DNA from: [Mycobacterium] manitobense
GTDB taxonomy: Bacteria; Actinomycetota; Actinomycetes; Mycobacteriales; Mycobacteriaceae
Reading direction: 5' to 3'
Length of the DNA: 35,405 nucleotides
NCBI RefSeq assembly: GCF_025821665.1
Contig: NZ_JACKSJ010000232.1
Coordinates: 1 to 35,405 of the forward strand
The notes below the pieces were generated by a model that ran no database searches, was not told where the DNA came from, and saw nothing but the letters and a program-made list of their open reading frames with translations. A program made the position numbers and the translations under genes. Shown in pieces: positions 13,071-21,359 of this stretch; the first letter of the stretch is position 1, and the number at the start of each line of letters is the position of its first letter.

Positions 13071-14030
13071 ATGGCAAATGCCACCTTTAGCCGCATCGAC
13101 AGCGATCTGGACGCTCAGAGCCCAGCCGCCGACCTGGTGCGCGTGTACCTCAACGGCATCGGCAAGACTGCGCTGCTGAATGCCGCGGACGAGGTGGAGT
13201 TGGCGAAACGCATCGAGGCCGGCCTGTACGCCCGGCATCTGCTCGAGACCAAGAAGCGGCTCGGCGACGCGCGCAAGCGCGACCTGGCCGCGGTGGTCCG
13301 CGACGGCGAGGCGGCCCGCAGGCATCTCCTGGAGGCCAACCTGCGACTGGTGGTGTCGCTGGCCAAGCGCTACACCGGGCGCGGCATGCCGCTGCTGGAC
13401 CTGATCCAGGAGGGCAACCTCGGCCTGATCCGGGCGATGGAGAAGTTCGACTACGCCAAGGGTTTCAAGTTCTCGACGTACGCCACCTGGTGGATCCGGC
13501 AGGCGATCACCCGCGGCATGGCCGATCAGAGCCGCACCATCCGGCTGCCCGTCCATCTCGTCGAGCAGGTCAATAAGCTGGCCCGGATCAAGCGTGAGAT
13601 GCACCAGAACCTCGGCCGTGAGGCCACCGACGAGGAACTGGCCGAGGAATCGGGCATTCCCGCCGAGAAGATCGCCGATCTGCTCGAGCACAGCCGCGAT
13701 CCGGTGAGCCTGGACATGCCGGTCGGCAGCGACGAGGAGGCGCCGCTCGGTGACTTCATCGAGGACGCCGAGGCGATGTCGGCGGAGAACGCGGTGATCT
13801 CCGAACTGCTGCACACCGACATCCGGCATGTGCTGGCGACGCTCGACGAGCGTGAGCAACAGGTCATCCGGCTGCGGTTCGGGCTCGACGACGGCCAGCC
13901 CCGCACCCTCGATCAGATCGGCAAGCTGTTCGGTCTGTCACGTGAGCGGGTCCGCCAGATCGAGCGCGAGGTCATGTCCAAGCTGCGCAACGGCGAGCGC
14001 GCCGACCGGCTGCGCTCCTACGCCAGCTAG
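13071..14030 (+). CDS. sigB: Principal-like sigma factor SigB
   Basis: A 319-aa group-2 sigma factor active in stress and stationary phase. The ATG at 13071 has a perfect AGGAGG 5 nt upstream and leads into ANATFSRIDSDLDAQSPAADL. An in-frame ATG at 13041 would coincide with the predicted transcription start and adds ten non-conserved residues. Region 1.1 is absent. Region 1.2 (LVRVYLNGIGKTALL), region 2 (NLRLVVSLAKRYTGRGM and GFKFSTYATWWIRQ), region 3 (NLGREATDEELAEE) and region 4.2 (GLSRERVRQIEREVMSKLR) are intact. DNA-recognition residues are nearly the same as in SigA, so promoter sets should overlap. ideR follows after two GC hairpins. Confidence 0.98.
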   Translation: MANATFSRIDSDLDAQSPAADLVRVYLNGIGKTALLNAADEVELAKRIEAGLYARHLLETKKRLGDARKRDLAAVVRDGEAARRHLLEANLRLVVSLAKRYTGRGMPLLDLIQEGNLGLIRAMEKFDYAKGFKFSTYATWWIRQAITRGMADQSRTIRLPVHLVEQVNKLARIKREMHQNLGREATDEELAEESGIPAEKIADLLEHSRDPVSLDMPVGSDEEAPLGDFIEDAEAMSAENAVISELLHTDIRHVLATLDEREQQVIRLRFGLDDGQPRTLDQIGKLFGLSRERVRQIEREVMSKLRNGERADRLRSYAS

Positions 14031-14035
14031 TTCGC

Positions 14036-14052
14036 CGGCCGGTAACCGGCCG
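14036..14052 (+). terminator. Short GC hairpin after sigB
   Basis: CGGCCGG-TAA-CCGGCCG forms a 7-bp stem with a 3-nt loop starting 6 bp after the sigB stop. There is no U tract, as is common for mycobacterial hairpin terminators, so termination is plausible but unproven. Confidence 0.4.
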
Positions 14053-14075
14053 AGATCTCGAAGATGCAGGCACGG

Positions 14076-14096
14076 GTCCGCCGGCAACCGGCGGAC
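14076..14096 (+). terminator. Second GC hairpin between sigB and ideR
   Basis: GTCCGCCGG-CAA-CCGGCGGAC forms a perfect 9-bp stem with a 3-nt loop and is stronger than the preceding hairpin. The tandem pair sits upstream of the ideR promoter and probably insulates ideR from sigB transcription. No U tract follows. Confidence 0.5.
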
Positions 14097-14160
14097 GCGT
14101 CGCTGCCCCTGCGGCGCGTGTCGGCGCGATGATGCACCGCTGCGCAGGCCCCGGGAACGG

Positions 14161-14182
14161 TAGACTTTCGCAGGACGGAGGG
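14161..14182 (+). promoter_or_regulatory. ideR -10 element and ribosome binding site
   Basis: TAGACT at 14161-14166 fits TANNNT and would place the start near 14173. GGAGGG at 14177-14182 is the Shine-Dalgarno, 9 nt before the ATG. No TTAGGTTAG-like iron box is visible here. Confidence 0.55.
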
Positions 14183-14191
14183 CTGCGCGAA

Positions 14192-14884
14192 ATGAATGAT
14201 CTGGTCGACACCACCGAGATGTATCTGCGGACGATCTACGACCTCGAGGAAGAGGGCGTGGTGCCCCTGCGCGCCCGTATCGCCGAGCGGCTCGATCAGA
14301 GCGGACCGACGGTCAGCCAGACCGTATCGCGGATGGAGCGCGACGGCCTGCTCCAGGTGGCCGGTGACCGCCATCTCGAGCTCACCGACAAGGGCCGCCA
14401 GTTGGCTGTCGCCGTGATGCGCAAGCACCGGCTGGCCGAGCGGCTGCTGGTCGACGTCATCGGCCTGCCGTGGGAGGAAGTGCACGCCGAGGCGTGTCGC
14501 TGGGAGCACGTGATGAGCGAGGACGTCGAACGCCGGCTCATCCAGGTGCTGGACAATCCGACCACCTCGCCGTTCGGCAACCCGATCCCCGGCCTGTCCG
14601 AACTCGGGCTGGCCGGCTTCCCCGGCGCCGATCAGGTGAGCCTGGTCCGGCTGACCGAACTGCCGTCCGGCATGCCGGTCGCGGTCGTGGTGCGCCAGCT
14701 CACCGAGCACGTCCAGGGAGACGCCGACCTGATCGCCCGCCTCAAGGACGCCGGCGTGGTGCCCAACGCCCGCGTCACCGTCGAGGCCACCGACCACGGC
14801 GGCGTCAACATCGTGATCCCGGGCCACGAGCAGGTCGAGCTGCCCCACCACATGGCGCACGCCGTCAAGGTCGAGAAGGTCTGA
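14192..14884 (+). CDS. ideR: Iron-dependent regulator IdeR
   Basis: A 230-aa DtxR-family regulator that, with Fe2+, represses siderophore synthesis and uptake and activates iron storage genes. The N-terminal winged helix (VPLRARIAERLDQSGPTVSQTVSRMERDGLL) is followed by the dimerisation domain and a C-terminal SH3-like domain (about 150-230). All metal ligands I can place are conserved: Met10, Cys102, Glu105 and His106 of the primary site, and His79, Glu83 and His98 of the ancillary site. The ATG at 14192 was chosen by homology (MNDLVDTTEMYLRTIYDLEE) and a GGAGGG SD. The downstream convergent DUF4192 gene starts its stop codon 3 bp later. Confidence 0.98.
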   Translation: MNDLVDTTEMYLRTIYDLEEEGVVPLRARIAERLDQSGPTVSQTVSRMERDGLLQVAGDRHLELTDKGRQLAVAVMRKHRLAERLLVDVIGLPWEEVHAEACRWEHVMSEDVERRLIQVLDNPTTSPFGNPIPGLSELGLAGFPGADQVSLVRLTELPSGMPVAVVVRQLTEHVQGDADLIARLKDAGVVPNARVTVEATDHGGVNIVIPGHEQVELPHHMAHAVKVEKV

Positions 14885-14887
14885 CGC

Positions 14888-15934
14888 TCAGCCGCTGCGG
14901 CGGCGAAACCCGGTGCGCGGCGGCAGCCGCACCCCGAGCCGATCGGCCATCCGGTATCCGGTGAGCGCGAGTTCACGGATCTGATCGGGCCGCATCCCCG
15001 ATCTCAGCGCCTGATCGAGCATGCCGGCCATCCGGTGCCGGGGGTCGAGGCGCAGCGCGGCCTCGAGGGCCACACCGGCCAGCGGACCGTCACCCCTGGC
15101 GTAGGCCGAGAAGGCCAGCAGCACCAGCGCCTCATTCCGCCACGGCGGCGGCAGCGTCCGGGACAACAGCACCCACAGCGTCTCCGCCAGGTCCGCGTCC
15201 TGCCCGATCGCCAACGCGTACAACGTGTCCCGTACCGACGGGTCGGTCAGGGCGCAGGCCATCGCCGCCATCTGCGCGTCGTCCGGCCGTTGGCCGTCGC
15301 CCAGGCGGCGCGCGGCGGCGATCATGTCCTCGATCTCGCCGCGCAGCACCGCATCCGGGCGAGGGACGCGGCGGCTCTGCTCGCGGCTGCGGATCATGTC
15401 GAGCAGGGCCTCGCCGCGCGCCGGGTCGGCGTCGAGCACCGCCTCGAGTTCGGCGCGGCTGCGGTACAGCCGTCGGCCGTCGAGCACCGCCGCGGCCGCC
15501 AGCGGTGACGCCGACGGGTCGTCGACGGGCCCGCCCGCGCGACCGTCCACCGAGTGCCAGCGCCCGCCCGTGGCGACCCGGTCCACCACGTGGGCGTCGA
15601 GCAGGTCGATGCCGCGCCCGGCCAGCGCGGTCCTCAGACGGGCGACCAGCTCGCGATGGGCGTCGTTGCACGGCTCGCAGTCGGACCCGCACTCGTCGAC
15701 GATCACGGCGATCACCGCGTCCGGCGCCGCCGCGGCCGCGACCTTCGCCAGGTCGTCGATCGAGGCGGCGAGCCCGTCGGACAGGTCGACGCGCAGCACC
15801 GCGCCCAGGCCGCCGCGCTCCACGGTGACGAGCACCAGCGACTGCTCGGGCACGAAGCCCAGGACGGCGGGTACGGCGGCGATCAGCCTGCCGGGGTGGT
15901 TGAACCGGTAACCGAACTGCTGCGATGAGGTCAT
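14888..15934 (-). CDS. DUF4192 protein
   Basis: A 348-aa actinobacterial protein of the DUF4192 family (Rv2712c position), function unknown. The conserved N-terminus reads RFNHPGRLIAAVPAVLGFVPEQSLVLVT, a family hallmark. VIAVIVDECGS lies near residue 90, followed by Cys residues in CEPCNDAH. The C-terminal half is helical and TPR-like (LLAFSAYARGDGPLAGVALEAAL), ending in a basic tail. It is probably cytoplasmic. The ATG at 15934 was chosen because it directly precedes the conserved block; an upstream ATG at 15958 adds eight residues. No SD or good -10 precedes it. It is convergent with ideR and divergent from sthA. Confidence 0.85.
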   Translation of the reverse strand: MTSSQQFGYRFNHPGRLIAAVPAVLGFVPEQSLVLVTVERGGLGAVLRVDLSDGLAASIDDLAKVAAAAAPDAVIAVIVDECGSDCEPCNDAHRELVARLRTALAGRGIDLLDAHVVDRVATGGRWHSVDGRAGGPVDDPSASPLAAAAVLDGRRLYRSRAELEAVLDADPARGEALLDMIRSREQSRRVPRPDAVLRGEIEDMIAAARRLGDGQRPDDAQMAAMACALTDPSVRDTLYALAIGQDADLAETLWVLLSRTLPPPWRNEALVLLAFSAYARGDGPLAGVALEAALRLDPRHRMAGMLDQALRSGMRPDQIRELALTGYRMADRLGVRLPPRTGFRRRSG

Positions 15935-16112
15935 GGCCGCAACGCTCGTCGGCCGCACTGTCGGAAGCGGCCCCCGCCGGCCCCGTTCGGGGCGCCCTGG
16001 GGATGAACCGGCGACTGTGGACAGCCCCGGCCCGGTGTCTGTTCACGAAGACTTCGGCGTCGTCGGCATGCGAGATCGTCACAACCGGCGTACACCTTTT
16101 GCCATGGGTTCG

Positions 16113-17519
16113 ATGCTGGAGTACGACCTCGTCGTCATCGGTTCTGGTCCGGGCGGGCAGAAGGCCGCCATCGCGGCCGCCAAGCTCGGCAAGTCGGTCG
16201 CGGTCATCGAACGCGGTCGGATGCTCGGCGGAGTCTGCGTGAACACCGGCACCATCCCGTCGAAGACACTGCGCGAGGCCGTCGTCTATCTCACCGGGAT
16301 GAGCCAGCGCGAGCTGTACGGAGCCAGCTACCGGGTGAAGGAGAAGATCACCCCGGCGGACCTGCTGGCGCGCACCAGCCACGTCATCGGCAAGGAGCAG
16401 GACGTGGTGCGCAGCCAGCTGATGCGCAACCGGATCGACCTGATCGAGGGGCACGGCCGGTTCATCGATCCGCACACCTTGCTTGTCGAGGAGCCCACGC
16501 GCGGCGAGAACACGAAGGTCAGCGGTGAGTACATCGTGATCGCGACCGGCACCAAGCCGGCCCGGCCCGCCGGTGTCGAGTTCGACGAACACCGGGTGCT
16601 CGACTCTGACGGCATCCTGGACCTGAAGTCGCTGCCCACCTCGATGGTGGTGGTCGGCGCGGGCGTCATCGGCATCGAGTACGCGTCGATGTTCGCCGCG
16701 CTGGGCACCAAGGTCACCGTGGTGGAGAAGCGCGACTCGATGCTGGATTTCTGCGACCCCGAGATCGTCGAGGCGCTGAAGTTCCACCTGCGCGACCTGG
16801 CCGTCACCTTCCGCTTCGGCGAGGAGGTGACCGCGGTCGACGTCGGCGCCGCAGGCACGGTGACCACCCTGGCCAGCGGCAAGCAGATCCCGGCCGAGAC
16901 GGTGATGTACTCGGCGGGCAGGCAGGGCCAGACCGAACACCTCGACACGGCGATGGCCGGCATCGAGGCCGACAACCGGGGCCGCATCTTCGTCGACAGC
17001 AATTTCCAGACCGTCGTGGACCACATCTATGCGGTCGGCGACGTGATCGGCTTCCCGGCGCTGGCCGCCACGTCGATGGACCAGGGCCGGCTGGCCGCGT
17101 ATCACGCCTTCGGCGAACCGGCCAAGGGGATGACCGACCTGCAGCCGATCGGCATCTACTCCATCCCGGAGGTGTCCTACGTGGGCGCCACCGAGGTGGA
17201 GCTCACCAAGAAGGCGATTCCGTACGAGGTCGGGGTGTCCAGGTATCGCGAGTTGGCCCGCGGCCAGATCGCCGGCGACTCCTACGGCATGCTCAAGCTG
17301 CTGGTGGCGACCGACGACCTGAAGATCCTGGGCGCTCACATCTTCGGCACCAGTGCCACTGAGATGGTGCACATCGGACAGGCCGTGATGGGATGCGGCG
17401 GCACCGTCGAGTACCTCGTGGACGCCGTCTTCAACTACCCGACCTTCTCCGAGGCCTACAAGGTGGCCGCCCTCGACGTGATGAACAAGCTGCGGGCGCT
17501 CAATCAGTTCCGGCGCTGA
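16113..17519 (+). CDS. sthA: Soluble pyridine nucleotide transhydrogenase
   Basis: A flavoprotein that transfers hydride between NADPH and NAD+, balancing the two pools. FAD-binding IGSGPGGQKAAIAAA comes first (about 9-23), then NAD(P)-binding VVGAGVIGIEYASMFAALG (about 179), the FAD-ribityl motif YAVGDVIG (about 305) and the dimer interface (FNYPTFSEAYKVAAL). In CVNTGTIPSKT the second redox cysteine of disulfide reductases is Thr, which separates transhydrogenases from lipoamide dehydrogenase. The ATG at 16113 gives 468 aa, the length I recall for Rv2713. An ATG at 16104, with TACACC 7 nt upstream, is a real alternative. The 178-bp gap to DUF4192 shows no confident promoter. Confidence 0.95.
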   Translation: MLEYDLVVIGSGPGGQKAAIAAAKLGKSVAVIERGRMLGGVCVNTGTIPSKTLREAVVYLTGMSQRELYGASYRVKEKITPADLLARTSHVIGKEQDVVRSQLMRNRIDLIEGHGRFIDPHTLLVEEPTRGENTKVSGEYIVIATGTKPARPAGVEFDEHRVLDSDGILDLKSLPTSMVVVGAGVIGIEYASMFAALGTKVTVVEKRDSMLDFCDPEIVEALKFHLRDLAVTFRFGEEVTAVDVGAAGTVTTLASGKQIPAETVMYSAGRQGQTEHLDTAMAGIEADNRGRIFVDSNFQTVVDHIYAVGDVIGFPALAATSMDQGRLAAYHAFGEPAKGMTDLQPIGIYSIPEVSYVGATEVELTKKAIPYEVGVSRYRELARGQIAGDSYGMLKLLVATDDLKILGAHIFGTSATEMVHIGQAVMGCGGTVEYLVDAVFNYPTFSEAYKVAALDVMNKLRALNQFRR

Positions 17520-17523
17520 GCGC

Positions 17524-18321
17524 TCAACAGCCGTCGTCGTCGGCCGCGGGCGCCGTGTCGGCGGGGCCGCCGGCCTCCGCGCGGACCAGCAGCCGTTCGA
17601 TGTGCCCGTCGAACGGCGGCGAGTACGACAGGTCCTCGTCGCAGCCGCCACCGTCGAGCCCGCCGACCAGTCCGGTGACCACCGAACCGGCCACCCAGGG
17701 CGCGCCGCTCACCCCGTCGACCAGCCCCTCGCACGGCACGGCCGGGAACCCCTCGGCAGCGACCGCCGTCGACGCCCGGCAGCCGATGGGGCCGCCCCCG
17801 ATGCCCATCTGATAGCCGGTCACCGTCACCGGTGTGCCCGGTCGCGGGGCGGCGCCCAGCGCCAGTCCCCCGCCCGCCTGCTGCGCGGGAGTGTCGCCGG
17901 CGTCCCGGCTGACCCGCGCGATCGCATAGTCGGCCCGCGGATCCTGCCCATCCACCCAGCGCGGATCGAGGTAGACCGCGTCGAGGTGCCACGGCTGCTG
18001 CCCCTGCGCGGCGGCGTCGAAGCCGGGCACGAACGTGGCGTCCATGCCGTCGACCAGGCAGTGCGCGGCGGTCAGGATGAGGTCACCGCGCGCGGAGTCC
18101 AGCACCGACGCGGTGCAGGTGTGGACCGGGCCGTCGCCGACGAAGACGGCGCCGACCCGTGGATCGGCCGACACCGGCCGGGCGACCGCCGCGGGCGCGG
18201 CCTGCGCCTCGGGCCGCTGCACCGCCGTCGACGGCCCCGTGCAGCCGGCGATGACGGCGACCAGCAACACCGCCGGCACTGCGGTTCTCCGCAGGGCGGC
18301 CGTGACCGGGGACCCACGCAT
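17524..18321 (-). CDS. Trypsin-like serine protease-type lipoprotein
   Basis: A 265-aa secreted protein. A signal peptide (RRTAVPAVLLVAVIAG) ends in a lipobox, VIAGC, so Cys at about residue 26 is likely lipidated and the protein anchored on the outer face of the membrane. The chymotrypsin-fold triad is visible: His in ILTAAHC (about 95), Asp in RADYAIARV (about 142) and Ser in DGVSGAPW (about 210, GXSGXP-like). The substrate is unknown; a regulatory or envelope-processing role is inferred only. I do not recall such a gene between Rv2713 and Rv2714 in M. tuberculosis, so it may be a lineage-specific insertion. The ATG at 18321 was chosen because the signal peptide starts there. Stop codons of this gene and sthA are 4 bp apart. 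Confidence 0.85.
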   Translation of the reverse strand: MRGSPVTAALRRTAVPAVLLVAVIAGCTGPSTAVQRPEAQAAPAAVARPVSADPRVGAVFVGDGPVHTCTASVLDSARGDLILTAAHCLVDGMDATFVPGFDAAAQGQQPWHLDAVYLDPRWVDGQDPRADYAIARVSRDAGDTPAQQAGGGLALGAAPRPGTPVTVTGYQMGIGGGPIGCRASTAVAAEGFPAVPCEGLVDGVSGAPWVAGSVVTGLVGGLDGGGCDEDLSYSPPFDGHIERLLVRAEAGGPADTAPAADDDGC

Positions 18322-18475
18322 GACCCGATGGTGCCCGACGACGCTGGCAATCGGCCGCGTGCCGGTGGTTCGGCGAGGCCGGATGCGGGCATCCCGTGCG
18401 GAATGCGGTCCCGGGGCGGCCGTGTTCCAACCGTATGCGGGATTCCGACGAATGGCGGGGTCCGCAAGCACTGCA

Positions 18476-18499
18476 GGTGGGCGCGACTGCGAGCCCACC
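18476..18499 (+). promoter_or_regulatory. Hairpin upstream of the PAC2 gene
   Basis: GGTGGGC and GCCCACC form a 7-bp perfect stem with a 10-nt loop, ending 58 bp before the PAC2 ATG at 18558. It lies just upstream of a weak -10-like TAGAGA (18528-18533) in the 236-bp gap between the divergent protease and PAC2 genes. Nothing else stands out in that gap. Confidence 0.3.
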
Positions 18500-18557
18500 C
18501 AGGCCTACCCGCCGCAATGGGCGACACTAGAGATCCCGGCACGAGGAGGATGTTCAG

Positions 18558-19586
18558 ATGGCTGACGAGACGAGTGGGGGTGCCGACACCCCCGAGCAGT
18601 ACTACCAGCCCGAGTCCACCGGCATGTACGAGCTGGAGTTCCCCGCGCCACAGCTGTCGTCGGCCGACGGCCGCGGGCCGGTGCTGATCCACGCGCTGGA
18701 GGGATTCTCGGACGCCGGTCACGCGATCAAGCTGGCCGCCCAGCACCTGAAGAACACGCTCGACACCGAGCTGGTGGCGTCGTTCGCCATCGACGAACTG
18801 CTCGACTACCGCTCGCGGCGACCGCTGATGACGTTCAAGACCGACCACTTCACGCACTACGAGGAGCCCGAGCTCAACCTCTACGCGCTGCGCGACACGG
18901 CGGGCACACCGTTCCTGCTGCTCGCCGGGATGGAGCCCGACCTGCGGTGGGAGCGGTTCATCACCGCGGTGCGGCTGCTGGCCGAACACCTCGGCGTGCG
19001 GCGCGTCATCGGGCTGGGCACCATCCCGATGGCGGTGCCGCACACCCGGCCGGTCAGCCTGACCGCGCACGCCACCGACAAGGAGCTGATCGCCGACCAC
19101 ACGCCGTGGGTGGGCGAGGTGCAGGTGCCGGGCAGCGTGTCCAACCTGCTGGAGTTCCGGATGGCGCAGCACGGTCACGAAGCGGTGGGCTTCACCGTGC
19201 ACGTGCCGCACTACCTGGCTCAGACCGCATATCCGCAGGCCGCGGAGGCGCTGCTGGCCGAGGTCTCGCGGAGCGCGTCGCTGCAGATCCCGCTGGCCGC
19301 GCTCGGTGAGGCCGGCGCCGAGGTGTACGAGAAGATCAACGAGCAGGTCGAAGCGAGCGCCGAGGTCGCTCAGGTGGTGACGGCGCTGGAGCGACAGTAC
19401 GATGCGTTCGTCACGGCACAGGAGAATCGGTCACTGCTGGCGCACGACGAAGAACTGCCCAGCGGTGACGAACTCGGCGCAGAATTCGAGCGGTTCCTCG
19501 CCCAGCAGTCCGGCGAGAAGTTCAAGGAAGACAAGTACAGAGACGGCTACGGCGACGGTTTCGGTGAGGGCGAAGACCGGCGGTAG
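18558..19586 (+). CDS. PAC2-family protein
   Basis: A 342-aa protein of the PAC2 (proteasome-assembly-chaperone-like) family, Rv2714 position. Family motifs include VLIHALEGFSDAGHAIKLAAQHL (about 38, split as ALEGFSDAGHA and KLAAQHL) and RVIGLGTIPMAVPHTRP (about 152). VPHYLAQTAYPQAAEALL is at about 217. The C-terminus is charged, ending DGYGDGFGEGEDRR, unlike the catalytic-looking core. Structural work on the homologue showed a PNP-like fold; no enzyme activity is established. A strong SD (GAGGAGG) lies 8-12 nt before the ATG. It is probably co-transcribed with the alpha/beta hydrolase gene 18 bp downstream. Confidence 0.9.
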   Translation: MADETSGGADTPEQYYQPESTGMYELEFPAPQLSSADGRGPVLIHALEGFSDAGHAIKLAAQHLKNTLDTELVASFAIDELLDYRSRRPLMTFKTDHFTHYEEPELNLYALRDTAGTPFLLLAGMEPDLRWERFITAVRLLAEHLGVRRVIGLGTIPMAVPHTRPVSLTAHATDKELIADHTPWVGEVQVPGSVSNLLEFRMAQHGHEAVGFTVHVPHYLAQTAYPQAAEALLAEVSRSASLQIPLAALGEAGAEVYEKINEQVEASAEVAQVVTALERQYDAFVTAQENRSLLAHDEELPSGDELGAEFERFLAQQSGEKFKEDKYRDGYGDGFGEGEDRR

Positions 19587-19604
19587 CCCCGTACCGGAGG
19601 CCGC

Positions 19605-20627
19605 ATGTCACCACGCAAGCCCGATCTTCGTCCGGTGCGGCAGCTGACGCCGTCGCTGGAGTACCGCACGATCCACGGCTACCGGCGGGCGTTCCGCATC
19701 GCCGGATCCGGTCCGGCGATCCTGCTGATCCACGGCATCGGTGACAACTCCACCACGTGGAGCACGGTGCAGACCGCGCTGGCGCAGCGGTTCACCGTCA
19801 TCGCCCCGGACCTGCTCGGCCACGGGAAGTCCGACAAGCCCCGCGCGGACTATTCGGTGGCCGCGTACGCCAACGGCATGCGCGACCTGCTGAGCGTGCT
19901 GGACGTCGACCGGGTGACCGTCGTCGGCCACTCGCTGGGCGGTGGCGTCGCGATGCAGTTCGCCTACCAGTTCCCGCAGCTGGTGGAGCGACTCATCCTC
20001 GTCGGCGCGGGCGGGGTGACCGGTGACGTGAACGTGGCGCTGCGGCTCGCGTCGCTGCCGCTGGCCAGCGAGGCGCTCGCGCTGCTGCGGCTGCCGCTGG
20101 TGCTGCCCGCACTGCAGGCCGCCGGCCGCATCGCCGGCAGCGCACTTGGTTCCACCCGCGTCGGCCGCGATCTGCCGGAGATGCTGCGGATCCTGGCCGA
20201 CCTGCCCGAGCCGACCGCGTCCTCGGCGTTCGCCCGGACGCTGCGCGCCGTCGTCGACTGGCGCGGGCAGGTGGTCACCATGCTCGACCGCTGCTACCTC
20301 ACCGAATCCGTGCCGGTGCAGCTCATTTGGGGCTCCCACGACTCGGTCATCCCGGTCGGCCACGCCGCGATGGCGCACACCGCTATGCCCGGTTCGCGCC
20401 TCGAGGTGTTCGACAAGGCCGGCCACTTCCCCTTCCACGACGACCCGGAGCGGTTCGTCGAGGTGGTCGAGCAGTTCATCGACGCCACCGAGCCCGCCGT
20501 CTACGACCAGGAGCTGCTGCGCACACTGCTGCGCAACGGGCTGCGCGAGGGCACCCTGACCGGATCCGTCGGCACACAGGTGGCGGTGCTCGACGCGATG
20601 GGAGCCGACGAGCGCAGCGCCACCTGA
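19605..20627 (+). CDS. Alpha/beta hydrolase
   Basis: A 340-aa hydrolase in the Rv2715 position. The oxyanion-hole motif LIHGIGDNSTTW (about 42-53), nucleophile elbow VVGHSLGGG (about 106-114, Ser at 110), Asp in IWGSHDSVIP (about 240) and His in KAGHFPFHDDP (about 265) make a complete Ser-Asp-His triad. The cap domain is helical, and about 55 residues follow the catalytic His. There is no signal peptide. The substrate is unknown; an esterase or lipase-type reaction is the most one can say. It starts 18 bp after PAC2 and ends 41 bp before the PhzF gene, which has its own promoter. Confidence 0.9.
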   Translation: MSPRKPDLRPVRQLTPSLEYRTIHGYRRAFRIAGSGPAILLIHGIGDNSTTWSTVQTALAQRFTVIAPDLLGHGKSDKPRADYSVAAYANGMRDLLSVLDVDRVTVVGHSLGGGVAMQFAYQFPQLVERLILVGAGGVTGDVNVALRLASLPLASEALALLRLPLVLPALQAAGRIAGSALGSTRVGRDLPEMLRILADLPEPTASSAFARTLRAVVDWRGQVVTMLDRCYLTESVPVQLIWGSHDSVIPVGHAAMAHTAMPGSRLEVFDKAGHFPFHDDPERFVEVVEQFIDATEPAVYDQELLRTLLRNGLREGTLTGSVGTQVAVLDAMGADERSAT

Positions 20628-20656
20628 CAATCGGCCACCCGGCCCGGCCGAGCACG

Positions 20657-20662
20657 TAGCAT
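20657..20662 (+). promoter_or_regulatory. -10 element of the PhzF-family gene
   Basis: TAGCAT is followed by 6 nt (CGGCGC) and the ATG at 20669, consistent with a leaderless mRNA. The same TAGCAT-CGGCG-N-ATG string precedes the hydrolase gene that starts at 30057. Confidence 0.55.
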
Positions 20663-20668
20663 CGGCGC

Positions 20669-21355
20669 ATGGCTACCGACGTGACAGTGTTGCGCGTGTT
20701 CACCGACGCCGACGGCCAGTTCGGCAACCCGCTCGGCGTGGTGGACGCGAGCACCGTGGACCCCGCCGACCGGCAGCGGATGGCGACCGAACTCGGTTAC
20801 AGCGAAACGATTTTCGTCGACGTCCCCGAGCCCGGCGCGACCACTGCGCACCTGCGCATCTTCACCCCCGCCACGGAGCTGCCGTTCGCCGGCCACCCCA
20901 CCGTCGGCGCGGCGTGGTGGCTGCGCGAGCAGGGGTCGGCGTTGCACACACTGCAGGTTCCCGCGGGCATCGTGCAGGTCGCCTACGACGGTGACCTGAC
21001 CGCCGTCAGCGCGCGTTCGGACTGGGCGCCGGAATTCGCGATCCACGACCTGTCCTCGCTCGACGAACTCGCCGAGGCCGACCCGTCGGATTTTCCTGAC
21101 GACACCCAGCACTACCTGTGGACGTGGACCGACCGCGACAACGGCGAAGTGCGCGCCCGGATGTTCGCGGCCGTTCTCGGGGTACCCGAGGACGAGGCGA
21201 CCGGCGCCGCCGCCGTGCGACTCACCGATTACCTCAGCCGCGACCTGACGATCGTGCAGGGCAGGGGTTCGATGATCCACACCCGGTGGAGCCCGGAGGG
21301 ATGGGTGCGCGTGGCCGGCCGTGTGGTCAGCGACGGCGCCCGGCAGCTGCCCTGA
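20669..21355 (+). CDS. PhzF-family isomerase-like protein
   Basis: A 228-aa protein of the PhzF/DAP-epimerase fold family (Rv2716 position). FTDADGQFGNPLGVV opens the first domain. The acid/base Glu of PhzF enzymes is present in GYSETIFVDVPEPG (about 46), and the second-domain hallmark TPATELPFAGHPTVGAAWWL (about 68-87) is intact. RDLTIVQGRGSMIHTRW (about 192) closes the fold. At 228 aa it is shorter than typical PhzF enzymes (about 280-300 aa), but as far as I recall equal to Rv2716. Substrate and reaction are unknown; phenazine synthesis is not implied. Its stop and the stop of the convergent nrdR are 4 bp apart within a palindrome. Confidence 0.88.
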   Translation: MATDVTVLRVFTDADGQFGNPLGVVDASTVDPADRQRMATELGYSETIFVDVPEPGATTAHLRIFTPATELPFAGHPTVGAAWWLREQGSALHTLQVPAGIVQVAYDGDLTAVSARSDWAPEFAIHDLSSLDELAEADPSDFPDDTQHYLWTWTDRDNGEVRARMFAAVLGVPEDEATGAAAVRLTDYLSRDLTIVQGRGSMIHTRWSPEGWVRVAGRVVSDGARQLP

Positions 21356-21359
21356 CCGG

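Noticed and set aside
14031..14191. Iron box (IdeR autoregulation)
   Set aside because: No TTAGGTTAG...CTAACCTAA-like 19-mer could be found upstream of ideR or elsewhere in the window.
15132..17651. An 839-codon open frame on the minus strand across DUF4192 and sthA
   Set aside because: It is the antisense/off-frame shadow of two well-supported genes, is Arg/Gly/Ala-rich with no domain, and results from high GC suppressing stop codons.
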